Source: Faecalibacillus faecis (GTDB lineage: Bacteria; Bacillota_I; Bacilli_A; Erysipelotrichales; Coprobacillaceae). From it: a DNA stretch of 64,000 nucleotides. The stretch is taken from contig NZ_PYLP01000001.1 of NCBI RefSeq assembly GCF_003024675.1, positions 284,324-348,323 on the forward strand, in the 5' to 3' direction. Shown here piece by piece: positions 28,078-36,126 of this stretch. The number at the start of each line of letters is the position of its first letter. Within the stretch, counting starts at the first letter, position 1. The translations under genes and the position numbers were made by a program. Below the pieces are notes generated by a model that did no database searches, was not told the DNA's origin, and saw nothing but the letters and a program-made list of their open reading frames with translations.

Positions 28078-28128
28078 TTGAAAAAAGAGAAAAGTGATAG
28101 TATTCTATATGTGGTTAGGTTAGGCTAA
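28078..28128 (+). promoter_or_regulatory. Promoter and DtxR-like box of the MacB-like ABC operon
   Basis: TTGAAA (28078-28083), a 17-base spacer and TATTCT (28101-28106), with the box TTAGGTTAGGCTAA at 28115-28128 over the predicted start point. The box equals the left 14 bases of the DtxR/IdeR consensus TTAGGTTAGGCTAACCTAA. Confidence 0.7.
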
Positions 28129-28144
28129 CTATGGGAGGAGTAGT

Positions 28145-28843
28145 ATGTTTTTATCAATCAAGGATCTAAAAAAAAGCTTTGGTGAAGATGAATATAAAAC
28201 AGAAGTTTTAAAAGGTATTGATTTTGAAATTGAAAAAGGTGAAATTTGTGTTTTACTTGGTCCTTCAGGTTCTGGAAAATCAACACTTCTAAATATTATT
28301 GGAGGAATCGATCAACCAGATAGTGGCACGATTATGATTCAAGGGAAAACAATTTCAACATTAAAAGAAAAGGATCTAACAAATTATCGTCGTAAGCATT
28401 TGGGATATGTTTTTCAAATGTATAATTTGATTTCACATTTAAATGTTGAACAAAATATTGATGTAGGAAAATATTTAAGTAAAAATCCATTAGATAAAGA
28501 AGAACTCTTACAAACACTAGGGTTAAAAGAACATCGTTATAAACAACCAAATCAATTATCTGGTGGACAACAACAAAGAACATCAATAGGACGTGCAATC
28601 ATCAAAAATCCAGATTTATTACTTTGTGATGAACCAACAGGAGCTTTAGATTATCATACATCAAAAGATATTTTACAATTGATTGAAGATGTTAATAAAA
28701 AATATGGTAACACAATTATTATTGTAACGCATAATGATGCGATTAAAGACATGGCTGATCGTGTGATTTATTTGCATGATGGACGTATTCGTGAAAATAT
28801 TAAAAACACACATAAAATTCCAGCAAAGGATTTGAATTGGTAA
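28145..28843 (+). CDS. ABC transporter ATP-binding protein (LolD/MacB type)
   Basis: A 232-residue ATPase with Walker A GPSGSGKST, Q-loop FQMYNLISHL, signature LSGGQQQRTSIGRAI and Walker B LLCDEPTGALD. The layout and the partner (large FtsX-like permease, starting two bases after its stop) place it in the MacB/LolD group, which drives mechanotransmission or extrusion rather than import. The GGGAGGAG site is strong. The DtxR-like operator ahead of it predicts metal-controlled expression. Confidence 0.9.
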   Translation: MFLSIKDLKKSFGEDEYKTEVLKGIDFEIEKGEICVLLGPSGSGKSTLLNIIGGIDQPDSGTIMIQGKTISTLKEKDLTNYRRKHLGYVFQMYNLISHLNVEQNIDVGKYLSKNPLDKEELLQTLGLKEHRYKQPNQLSGGQQQRTSIGRAIIKNPDLLLCDEPTGALDYHTSKDILQLIEDVNKKYGNTIIIVTHNDAIKDMADRVIYLHDGRIRENIKNTHKIPAKDLNW

Positions 28844-28844
28844 A

Positions 28845-31202
28845 ATGAAGAATCCATTATTTAAAAGATTACCATATATTTTAAAAGATGAAATTGCGAA
28901 ATATTTAATTATATTTTTATTTATGGCAGGGTCTATTGGCCTTATTTCAGGGTTTTTAGTTGCTGATGGCTCAATGATCAAAGCTTATAATGACAGTTTT
29001 GATAAATACAATATTGAAGATGGACATTTTCGTTTAAATGATTCTCTATCAAAAGAAAATAAAAAGGCTTTAGAAAAAGAAGGTGTCACAATTTATGATC
29101 TTAATTACATTGAAGAAGAAGTAGAATCTACAAGTACAATTCGTCTCTTTAAACCAAGAAACAAAGTCAATCAAGTATGTATTATGGAAGGAAAACTTCC
29201 TCAAAGTAAAAATGAAATAGCGATTGATCGTATGTATGCCGATAATAATAATTACCAAGTAGGCCAAACCATCAAAGTAGGTAAAAAGAAGTTAAAAATT
29301 ACGGGACTCGTCGCTTTATCGGATTATAGTGCTCTTTTTTCAAAAAATAGTGATCTAATGTTTGATTCTGTTAAATTTGGTGTGGGCATTATTTCTAAAG
29401 AGGAATTTAAAAGTTTTAAAGACGCTAAAATCTATTATAACTATGCTTGGACATATAATGAAGTTGTTGATAATGAAGTTAATGCCAGTAATGATTTTTT
29501 AAATGTACTTGTTAGAAATGTTTCAGGTATTGACGATTATATTCCTCAATATGCTAACCAAGCTATTCACTTTACAGGTGATGATATGGGTGGTGATGAG
29601 GCAATGATGACGGTTTTACTTTATATCATTATTGGAATTCTTGCCTTTGTCTTTGCAATCACTACTAAAAATACTATTGAAAGTGAAGCACCAATGATTG
29701 GAACACTTCGCGCTATGGGATATACAAAAAAAGAAATGTTGATTCAATATATGACATTACCTATTCTTGTTTCCTTAGTTGCTTGTATTGTAGGAAATAT
29801 TTTAGGATATACATATTTTAAAGATGTCATGGCAGGTATGTATTATGGAAGCTATAGCTTACCAACTTATGTAACGATTTGGTCTGGGGATGCTTTCATT
29901 AAAACGACGATCATTCCATTTATTATGATGGTTTTAATTAATTATGGTATTTTAATGAAATCATTAAAATTATCACCTCTTAAATTTATGAAAAGAGATA
30001 TTAAAAAAGTTAAAAAGAATAAAAAAACATTGGTTTTGCATCGTTTGGGCTTCTTTTCTCAATTTAGATTAAGTGTTATTTTAAATAATTTATCAGGCTA
30101 TATTACATTATTTGTGGGTGTTTTATTCGCAATTATTTTATTAATGTTTGGAATGGATATGCATCCTGTTCTCGATCATTATCAAGATATTGTTGTTAAT
30201 AATATGACTGCTAAATATCAATATATTTTAAATACACCAGAATCAGTTGATACCACAGCTATTGAACAAGTTTTTCAAACGATTCCTCAAGAATTTAGAG
30301 ATAGTTTCTTAAGTTTGATTGATGATCAATATGATGAAATGTATGATAACTATAAAACTAAAACCAAAGGGGCAGAAGCTTTTTCGCTTTACTCATTAAA
30401 AACACTTCCAGAAAGTACAATAGAAGAAGATATTAGCCTCTATGGTTTACAAAATAATAGTCAATATATTCATATAAAATCATTACCAAAAAAAGGTGTT
30501 TATATTTCAAAAGATGTTGCTGATAAATATAATTTAAAAAAAGGAGATCGTATTTCTTTAAAAGAAAGCTATAAAGATTTACGTTATACTTTTGAAATTA
30601 AAGGTATTTATGATGCACCTGGTAGTATGGCACTTTATATGTCAAAGTCATATTTTAATGAAGTTTTCAACTGTCAAGATGGATACTTCAATGGTTATTT
30701 CTCTAATAAAAAAATAACAGATTTAAAAGATGACTATATCGCATCAACCATTACTCAAGATGATTTAACAAAAGTATCAAGACAATTAAATGTTTCAATG
30801 GGGGAAATGTTTTATCTGGTTGAAGGTTTTGCGATTGTCATGTTTATAATGCTTATTTATCTTCTTACAAAGATGATTATTGAAAATAATAAAGTATCGA
30901 TTTCCATGGTTAAAATTCTTGGATATACATCAAAAGAAATACAAAAAATGTATGTTCATGCCACAACGATTGTTATTTTGATTTCAACGTTACTTTCTTT
31001 TGGAATCACAACATGGATCTTATCTTATGCTTTCAAAATTGTTTTTGAAGAATATGCGGGATGGCTTCCTTTCTATGTGGAAGGTAGTGTTTATATCAAG
31101 ATGTTTATTATGACAATTATTTCTTATTTGTTTGTCATGATGATTCAAATGAGAAAAATCAAGAAAATCCCAATGGATGAAGCGTTGAAGAATGTTGAAT
31201 AG
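28845..31202 (+). CDS. FtsX-like ABC permease
   Basis: A 785-residue permease with an N-terminal membrane helix, a long extracytoplasmic segment, three helices with TLRAMGYTKKEMLIQYM (an FtsX coupling motif), a second extracellular region and a C-terminal copy ending with SMVKILGYTSKEIQKMY and further helices. This duplicated FtsX architecture (about eight to ten helices) is common in Firmicute peptide-resistance and haem-stress ABC systems, so one gene suffices with one ATPase. It is co-transcribed with the ATPase upstream. The substrate is unknown. Confidence 0.87.
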   Translation: MKNPLFKRLPYILKDEIAKYLIIFLFMAGSIGLISGFLVADGSMIKAYNDSFDKYNIEDGHFRLNDSLSKENKKALEKEGVTIYDLNYIEEEVESTSTIRLFKPRNKVNQVCIMEGKLPQSKNEIAIDRMYADNNNYQVGQTIKVGKKKLKITGLVALSDYSALFSKNSDLMFDSVKFGVGIISKEEFKSFKDAKIYYNYAWTYNEVVDNEVNASNDFLNVLVRNVSGIDDYIPQYANQAIHFTGDDMGGDEAMMTVLLYIIIGILAFVFAITTKNTIESEAPMIGTLRAMGYTKKEMLIQYMTLPILVSLVACIVGNILGYTYFKDVMAGMYYGSYSLPTYVTIWSGDAFIKTTIIPFIMMVLINYGILMKSLKLSPLKFMKRDIKKVKKNKKTLVLHRLGFFSQFRLSVILNNLSGYITLFVGVLFAIILLMFGMDMHPVLDHYQDIVVNNMTAKYQYILNTPESVDTTAIEQVFQTIPQEFRDSFLSLIDDQYDEMYDNYKTKTKGAEAFSLYSLKTLPESTIEEDISLYGLQNNSQYIHIKSLPKKGVYISKDVADKYNLKKGDRISLKESYKDLRYTFEIKGIYDAPGSMALYMSKSYFNEVFNCQDGYFNGYFSNKKITDLKDDYIASTITQDDLTKVSRQLNVSMGEMFYLVEGFAIVMFIMLIYLLTKMIIENNKVSISMVKILGYTSKEIQKMYVHATTIVILISTLLSFGITTWILSYAFKIVFEEYAGWLPFYVEGSVYIKMFIMTIISYLFVMMIQMRKIKKIPMDEALKNVE

Positions 31203-31217
31203 AATTTAGGTAAAGAA

Positions 31218-31248
31218 GGTTGTATCTTTCATAGATGCAATCTTTTTC
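31218..31248 (+). terminator. Terminator of the ABC operon
   Basis: Stem GGTTGTATC / GATGCAATC with two wobble pairs, followed by TTTTTCT. Confidence 0.7.
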
Positions 31249-31303
31249 TATCTGTTGATGATATGGTATAATGCATTTGAAATTTAAAAATGAGGTGATG
31301 AAA

Positions 31304-31435
31304 ATGGGTAAAGGGATAAAGTACCTTATTGTGGCCATAGCGGTTATTCTTTCAGTTATTACAGTAGGTTATCCTTTGATTTCGATTGTTTTATTGCTTG
31401 ATTTAATATTATTTGTTTTATTGAAAAGAAAATAA
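31304..31435 (+). CDS. Small membrane peptide (43 residues)
   Basis: ORF too short for most callers: begins MGKGIKYLIVAIAVILSVITV and ends with LKRK. It contains two hydrophobic segments and has a GAGGTG ribosome site six bases upstream of the ATG. A TATAAT at 31267-31272 could be its -10. No family is recognised. Confidence 0.5.
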   Translation: MGKGIKYLIVAIAVILSVITVGYPLISIVLLLDLILFVLLKRK

Positions 31436-31451
31436 AAAATGAGGAGAATAT

Positions 31452-31556
31452 ATGAAAAGAAATATTGGAAAGTATGTTTTATGGATTACTTTATTTTTAA
31501 TAGCGGTCGTTGTATTTTGTCTTGCGATAATTTGGCTTTCACTTGCAATTATGTAA
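31452..31556 (+). CDS. Small membrane peptide (34 residues)
   Basis: Begins MKRNIGKYVLWITLFLIAVV and is a single hydrophobic helix. GAGGAG lies six bases upstream. It follows the 43-residue peptide by 16 bases, so they probably share a transcript. It might be a leader, toxin-like peptide or regulator of the neighbouring system; no evidence distinguishes these. Confidence 0.5.
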   Translation: MKRNIGKYVLWITLFLIAVVVFCLAIIWLSLAIM

Positions 31557-31611
31557 ATAATAAGAAAGAAAATCTTATGTTTTTATTCGGTATAAGCTAG
31601 GGAGAAAAGTA

Positions 31612-31668
31612 ATGAAAAATTTGGTTATAAAAATATGTGCATTCATGATTTTGATAACACTTTTTTAA
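31612..31668 (+). pseudogene. 5' fragment of an interrupted lipoprotein gene
   Basis: An 18-codon start (MKNLVIKICAFMILITLF) that looks like a lipoprotein signal peptide and ends abruptly at TAA in a T6 run. The missing remainder, beginning GCHQQNK, is found immediately after the insertion element at about 32548. The ribosome site is GGAGAAAAG. Confidence 0.55.
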
Positions 31669-31721
31669 GCTTTTATCAATAATATATATCATTAGATATC
31701 TTTTAGTAGCATAATGTATTC

Positions 31722-32411
31722 ATGAAGTGCAAATCGAATAATAATGTGATCTATTCCTACAAATATCATGTTGTATTCTGTCCAAAATATCGACGTCCCG
31801 TTCTTGTAGACGGTGTGGTTGATGCCTTTTCAAATGACAATGTCATGGGTGTTGATCTTGGAATCAAATGTCCTGCTGTAAGCTATTGTCCAGATGGAAG
31901 TGTCAAGTTTTATGGAAATGGGAGAAAAAACAAATATATAAGAAGACACTACAATAATCTTAGAAAAAGATTTCAAAAAGCTAAGAAGCCAAAGGCAGTT
32001 GTTAAGATCAACAACAAAGAACAACGTATCATGAAAGATATAGATCATAAGCTAAGTCGTGAAATCGTAAATACGGCAAAAGCTCATGACGTATCAGTAA
32101 TCAAATTAGAGCGACTTCAAAACATACGCTTTGCGACAAGAACAAGTCGAAAAAACAATCATAGCCTGCATACATGGTCGTTCTATAGACTTGCTACATT
32201 TATAGAATACAAAGCAAAACTTGCAGGTATAGAAGTTGAGTATGTAGATCCAGCGTATACAAGTCAGATCTGTCCAATATGTGGAAGTGTTCATCATGCA
32301 AATGACAGAAATTATACGTGCAGATGCGGATTTCATACACATAGGGATCTGCTAGGAGCAATAAATATATGCAACTCAACTGAGTATATTGGTAATAGAT
32401 ATACTGCCTAG
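31722..32411 (+). CDS. TnpA N-terminus fused in frame to TnpB RuvC/zinc-finger domain
   Basis: 229 residues. Residues 1 to about 33 (KSNNNVIYSYKYHVVFCPKY, RRPVL) are the start of a Y1 transposase TnpA. From about residue 35 the protein is the C-terminal part of TnpB: RuvC-I GVDLGI with Asp45, RuvC-II IKLERL with Glu130, a zinc finger with Cys184/Cys187/Cys200/Cys202, and RuvC-III RDLLGAINI with Asp209. The TnpA catalytic domain and the TnpB N-terminal DNA/RNA-binding region are deleted, but the joined frame is open throughout. All three acidic nuclease residues survive. Guided cleavage is unlikely without the recognition lobe. Confidence 0.75.
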   Translation: MKCKSNNNVIYSYKYHVVFCPKYRRPVLVDGVVDAFSNDNVMGVDLGIKCPAVSYCPDGSVKFYGNGRKNKYIRRHYNNLRKRFQKAKKPKAVVKINNKEQRIMKDIDHKLSREIVNTAKAHDVSVIKLERLQNIRFATRTSRKNNHSLHTWSFYRLATFIEYKAKLAGIEVEYVDPAYTSQICPICGSVHHANDRNYTCRCGFHTHRDLLGAINICNSTEYIGNRYTA

Positions 32412-32547
32412 AGAACTATAGGTTCTGCTCTAGGAGGGGTAATGGAATACCCTATCTTGCACTGCGACCTATCAGAAATGAACTGGTCAGCCAACAATTT
32501 TGGCAGGTAGCAAGAATCCCCTGTCTTTAGACATGGGGAGTGTCAAA
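32412..32547 (+). ncRNA. Candidate TnpB-associated omegaRNA / element right end
   Basis: The 136 bases after the tnpB stop contain several short inverted repeats, including GGGGTAATGGAATACCC and the terminal CCCCTGTC-TTTA-GACATGGGG. In IS605-family elements this region is the scaffold of the guide RNA, with the guide being the flanking host sequence starting at about 32548 (GGATGTCATCAA...). Assigned by position and hairpins only. Confidence 0.45.
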
Positions 32548-33030
32548 GGATGTCATCAACAAAATAAATTATATTCATTTGAAACAAAGAAAATAGATGA
32601 TCAAGTTATTTTGATTTAAAAAAACACTTCAAAAAAACCAATTGATCTATCATTAAAAAATCAAAAAATAAAATGTTTACCGGTAAATAAAGAAACTGCT
32701 TTTATCTTTAAAAAAGAGGAATTTAAAGATACTTATTATGACGAAATAGAAGTAAAAGAAAATACCCAATATCAAGAGTATAATAAGTTTGATATCGATC
32801 GTATAACTGATATTTCTTTACAACAATTAAATGAATGCATTAAGAAAACAAAAAATGATAAAAAGAAATGTTATGGGGAAGTTATTGTTTTCTTTTACCA
32901 AAATAAATCTCTTGTAGATATTCAAAACATATTTTTTATTTTAAAGGGAAAAGAAAAAGTAATCACTTTTGAAAGTTCAAAAATATGGGATGATACAAAG
33001 ATAATAGAAAATATATATGTAAAAAATTAG
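32548..33030 (+). pseudogene. 3' part of the interrupted lipoprotein gene
   Basis: The frame from GGA TGT (Gly-Cys, the end of a lipobox) reads GCHQQNKLYSFETKKIDDQV, hits an in-frame TAA at 32617-32619, then continues KNTSKKPIDLSLKNQKIK through to a TAG at 33028-33030. Together with 31612-31668 it would give a secreted lipoprotein of about 180 residues. No family is recognised. It carries the element insertion plus a nonsense codon, so it is not functional. Confidence 0.6.
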
Positions 33031-33049
33031 TTTGAAATCAGAGGCTTTT

Positions 33050-33505
33050 ATGGAAATATGTAATGGTGTTGATTATTTAGATCAAGTAAAAGAATTAATT
33101 ATAGAATATACAAAACGTTTAGGACGGGATTTATCTTTTCAAAATATTGATGAGGAATTAGAAAATCTAGCAAAAAAATATACAGCTCCTGAAGGAGAAC
33201 TTTTAGTAGCTGTAGAAAAGAAAAAGGTGATAGGAATGGTTGCTTATCATCGCCATTCAAAGAGTCGTTGTGAAATGAAACGTTTGTATGTAAAACTAGA
33301 ATATAGAGAAAATAAATTAGGTAAAAAGCTTGTTTTAGAAATTATAGACCATGCTAAAAAAGCGGGATATAAGGAAATGGTGTTGGATACGATTATTCCT
33401 TTACAATCAGCAATTTATCTTTATAAAAAGGTAGGATTTGTTGAATGTGAGGCGTATTATCATAATCCAATGGATGATGTATTGTATTTTAAAAAGATAC
33501 TTTAA
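33050..33505 (+). CDS. GNAT family N-acetyltransferase
   Basis: The 151-residue acetyltransferase has the GNAT core MKRLYVKLEYRENKLGKKL (motif A, acetyl-CoA binding) and C-terminal SAIYLYKKVGFVECEAY. These are typical of small-molecule or protein acetyltransferases. The ATG at 33050 follows AGAGG by five bases; an upstream TTG has no ribosome site. The substrate is unknown. Confidence 0.85.
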   Translation: MEICNGVDYLDQVKELIIEYTKRLGRDLSFQNIDEELENLAKKYTAPEGELLVAVEKKKVIGMVAYHRHSKSRCEMKRLYVKLEYRENKLGKKLVLEIIDHAKKAGYKEMVLDTIIPLQSAIYLYKKVGFVECEAYYHNPMDDVLYFKKIL

Positions 33506-33532
33506 GTTATTAGAAAACTAATAGCTTTTTTT
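33505..33532 (+). terminator. Terminator of the GNAT gene
   Basis: Stem AGTTATTAG / CTAATAGCT with an AAAA loop and a T run, overlapping the stop. Confidence 0.8.
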
Positions 33533-33603
33533 ATGATAAATTATTTATAGGAAAGAAAAATATGGATATAAATAATAAGGAATACTCTATTTTTAATGAT
33601 TTA

Positions 33604-33654
33604 TCTCCCAAAATGTTTACTTTTCTCCCAAAATACATATATAATTGGGAGAAA
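33604..33654 (+). promoter_or_regulatory. Operator/promoter of the Fic gene
   Basis: A perfect inverted repeat TTTCTCCCAA (33622-33631) / TTGGGAGAAA (33645-33654) brackets a TATAAT -10 (33640-33645). A further TCTCCCAAAAT copy lies at 33604-33614 and a half site CTTGGG near 33665. The arrangement suggests autoregulation by the winged-helix tail of the Fic protein. Confidence 0.6.
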
Positions 33655-33688
33655 GAATATTAAACTTGGGAAAAAAGGAGCAGATAAT

Positions 33689-34750
33689 ATGCGGAAGTTT
33701 GATTATAATTTTTTAAAAAATCGTACATGGGATAACGAAATTTTATCATATGTTGCTAAAATTCATGAGTATAAAGGGAAACAAGAATTTTATATTCGTT
33801 CAAAACCTGTAGAATTAGAAAGATTGATTGAAATTGCAAAAGTTCAAAGTACAGAAGCATCAAACCGTATTGAAGGAATTATCACAACGCGATCACGTCT
33901 TCAACAATTAATGAAGGATAAAACAACTCCTAAAAATAGAGATGAAAAAGAAATTTTAGGATATCGAAATGTATTAAATCTCATTCATACAAATTACGAA
34001 TATATTCCTTTTCAATCAAATTATATACTTCAGCTTCATAGAGATTTATTGAAATATACAGAACATTCCTACGGGGGAAAATATAAAACAACACCTAATG
34101 AAATTGATGCAGTATTACCTAATGGTGAGAAAATTATGCTTTTTAAACCTTTAGATCCATATGAAACTCCTGAAGCAATAGAAAGTATATGTCATAGTTA
34201 TCAAATAGCTCTAGAGGAAGAATTTGTTGATCCGCTTATTTTGATACCATGTGTTATTTTAGATTTTTTATGTGTTCATCCTTTTAGTGATGGAAATGGG
34301 CGTATGAGTCGATTATTAACATTATTACTTTTGTATAAAAATGATTATGTTATTGGAAAATACATAAGTATTGAAAAGGAAATTGCAGATACGAAGGAAT
34401 CATGTTATCAAGCATTGTCTTTATCGGATGATAGGTGGCGTATTGCTGAAAATGATCCTAAGCCATTTATTAAATATATGTTGGGTATTATTCTCAAATG
34501 TTATCGCGAATTCGAAAAACGTCTTACGATAAGTGAAAAAAGTGGAGCTAAAAGCACAGCGTATGATATTGTTAAAAATTTTGCTTTAGATACAATAGGT
34601 ACATTTACAAAAAGAGATGTGATGGAATCATGTCCAAGTTTAGGAAGTTCTTCTGTTGAATTAGCATTAAAGAAATTAGTAGAAGATAAAACAATAAAAC
34701 GGATAGGAAAAGGACGTGCTTCTAAATATGTTCGTTTTGATGCATGCTAA
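33689..34750 (+). CDS. Fic domain protein with C-terminal winged helix
   Basis: 353 residues from the ATG at 33689 (AAAAGGAG upstream). The Fic core HPFSDGNGR is complete at residues 197-205, so AMP transfer to a protein hydroxyl is possible. An N-terminal inhibitory motif S58-x3-E62-G63 (SNRIEG) marks a class II, self-inhibited Fic protein. The last 60 residues look like a winged HTH (TKRDVMESCPSLGSSSVELALKKLVED...). This is the DUF4172-free Fic/HTH layout found in many Firmicutes, and such proteins may bind their own promoter. It stands alone between terminators. Confidence 0.88.
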   Translation: MRKFDYNFLKNRTWDNEILSYVAKIHEYKGKQEFYIRSKPVELERLIEIAKVQSTEASNRIEGIITTRSRLQQLMKDKTTPKNRDEKEILGYRNVLNLIHTNYEYIPFQSNYILQLHRDLLKYTEHSYGGKYKTTPNEIDAVLPNGEKIMLFKPLDPYETPEAIESICHSYQIALEEEFVDPLILIPCVILDFLCVHPFSDGNGRMSRLLTLLLLYKNDYVIGKYISIEKEIADTKESCYQALSLSDDRWRIAENDPKPFIKYMLGIILKCYREFEKRLTISEKSGAKSTAYDIVKNFALDTIGTFTKRDVMESCPSLGSSSVELALKKLVEDKTIKRIGKGRASKYVRFDAC

Positions 34751-34766
34751 AATAAAAGTTATATAT

Positions 34767-34799
34767 AAAAAACGGTTATTTTTGAAGTAACCGTTTTTT
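34767..34799 (+). terminator. Bidirectional terminator after fic
   Basis: Stem AAAACGGTTA / TAACCGTTTT with A and T flanks, between convergent genes. Confidence 0.88.
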
Positions 34800-34808
34800 A
34801 TAAGACTA

Positions 34809-35018
34809 TTATTTTAATTTTACTATTTCATCTTGATCTAAATATTCTTCGATATAACCACAATTTTCACAAATATAAAATGTGATCAAAGCACTCTTGT
34901 TTTTAGTGAAAAAATGTGCAGCTTGTGCAATATTTCCGGCTGCATTAGAGTGAAATGTATCTTTGATTTGAATAATTTTTTGATGATGACATTTTGGATA
35001 TTTTCCATTTAATTTCAT
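34809..35018 (-). CDS. Small zinc-ribbon-like protein
   Basis: The 69-residue protein has an N-terminal KYPKCHHQ and a C-terminal ICENCGYIEEYLD, a split zinc-ribbon arrangement in which one usual Cys is replaced by His. Similar small proteins in Firmicutes are uncharacterised. A GGAG site lies upstream of the start. Convergent with fic and just outside the left edge of the integrative-element remnant. Confidence 0.6.
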   Translation of the reverse strand: MKLNGKYPKCHHQKIIQIKDTFHSNAAGNIAQAAHFFTKNKSALITFYICENCGYIEEYLDQDEIVKLK

Positions 35019-35107
35019 GATTTTCTCCTTCTGTTATTATCTATATTATATATTATTTATAATAAATTATATATGTCTTTTTGACTATCTTTTTATATCT
35101 TCTTAAA

Positions 35108-35153
35108 TGTCCGCAAAGCCTTATTTTATCGGCTCTACGGGCATTTTTCTTTT
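35108..35153 (+). terminator. Hairpin terminator at the left edge of the integrative remnant
   Basis: Stem TGTCCGCAAAGCC / GGCTCTACGGGCA with three wobble pairs, followed by TTTTTCTTTT. Its G+C is well above the surrounding DNA. Confidence 0.65.
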
Positions 35154-35225
35154 GTGGTAAACCTCACATATCTAGGTCTATCTTCTTATATTTTCGCTAT
35201 CAAGCGTGGTTAAAATCGTGGTAAA
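35154..35225. repeat. GTGGT(T)AAA repeat cluster, left end of integrative remnant
   Basis: Copies at 35154-35161, 35206-35214 and 35218-35225 lie directly beyond the 3' end of the integrase gene. Matching copies occur at 41743-41761. Such terminal repeats are typical of arm-type integrase binding sites. Confidence 0.5.
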
Positions 35226-35231
35226 TACTTC

Positions 35232-35763
35232 TTATGCGATTAGACGCTGAACCTCTGATTTTGCGGTATCTATGGACGCATGAGCATACCAGTTCATTGT
35301 GATACTGATATTTGAATGCCCCATGATATACTGTAAATCTTTCGGGTTCATGTTCTTGCTTGCCAGCCTTGTGCAGAATGTATGGCGTAGTGTATGCGGT
35401 GTGATATGTGGCAAGGGATTGTCTTTGTGGTGCTTGTTGTATTTCTTTACCATACGGACAAAAAGCATATTGTAATCAATGGCAACTTTGGGCTTGCCTT
35501 TATGATTGACAAATAGAAAGTTGCCCCGTCCGTCTATCACAAATGGTTTTGCCTTTGGGCGTTTCTTCATAACCCGTTGAAATGCTTGCATCGTTTCTCT
35601 ACTTAATGGCACTTGCCTTGTTCCGCTTTTTGTCTTAGGCGTTTCAATATAATAACCCTGTTCCTTGCTCTTTAGTAACTGGTGGTCGATAACCACAACC
35701 TCATGGATAAAATCAACGTCCATGATTGTCAGTCCGCACAGTTTGATGTTAGTATAAAAACTG
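35232..35763 (-). pseudogene. int: Tyrosine integrase, C-terminal part, cut by an IS3-family element
   Basis: About 175 residues of a phage/ICE-type (Tn916-like) tyrosine recombinase remain. It keeps the KTKSGTRQVPLS strand with the catalytic Lys, HTLRHTF (His/Arg), MGHSNISITMNWY (His and the nucleophile Tyr161). The N-terminal arm- and core-binding domains and the first catalytic Arg (normally in a GxRxSEFCGL block; only LCGLT remains) are gone, because the IS sits in that position. The sequence before the IS on the far side (37.05 kb) does not read as the missing N-terminus, so a deletion accompanied or followed insertion. G+C is higher than in chromosomal neighbours. Confidence 0.85.
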
Positions 35764-35835
35764 TACAAGTTAAATAGAAGAATTAAACATCATTTGGTAC
35801 AATGTCATAAGTAAAAAAAGAAATGGAGAAAGACT

Positions 35836-36126
35836 ATGACAAAACCAGTATTTGATGATGAATTTAAACAAGGAGTTGTAGATTATGTTAACCAACATCC
35901 TGAAGAATCCAAAATTTCTATTGCCAAAAAATTTGGTATTGCAGATAGCACAATTCATAAATGGGTGAGAGCTGCAAGTAAAAACGGCAATAAAATTGAA
36001 TCTCGAGGATCTGGTAATTTTTCTAGTGATGATGCTAAAGAAATTGCAAGATTAAGAAAAGAATTAAAAAATACACCGGATGCGTTAGAAGTGTTAAAAA
36101 AGGCTATTGGCATACTGGGAAAATAA
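35836..36126 (+). CDS. IS3-family transposase OrfA
   Basis: The 96-residue OrfA has an HTH (FKQGVVDYVNQHPEESKISI then AKKFGIADSTIHKWVRAA) and a leucine-zipper-like helix before the end. Its last codons CTG GGA AAA TAA contain the slippery heptamer G GGA AAA (36117-36123) directly before the stop, in the correct phase for -1 frameshifting into OrfB. Confidence 0.9.
   Translation: MTKPVFDDEFKQGVVDYVNQHPEESKISIAKKFGIADSTIHKWVRAASKNGNKIESRGSGNFSSDDAKEIARLRKELKNTPDALEVLKKAIGILGK

Larger units (their letters stand above)
31671..32547 (+). mobile_element. Internally deleted IS200/IS605-type element
   Basis: The element splits a lipoprotein gene and leaves no obvious target duplication, as expected for this family. 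It keeps the start of tnpA, the last two-thirds of tnpB and a right end with stem-loops (CCCCTGTC / GACATGGGG near 32519-32539). Exact ends are uncertain by a few bases; I place them where the two lipoprotein fragments best join. It is probably non-autonomous, since the catalytic His and Tyr residues of TnpA are missing. Confidence 0.65.

Noticed and set aside
32519..32547. Short hairpin repeats possibly from a CRISPR array
   Set aside because: Only single hairpins with no repeat-spacer periodicity; they fit the IS605-type right end. No CRISPR array was seen in the window.
33596..33688. Longer N-terminus of the Fic protein from an upstream ATG
   Set aside because: That region is the promoter and operator with a TATAAT; the ribosome site AAAAGGAG belongs to the ATG at 33689.
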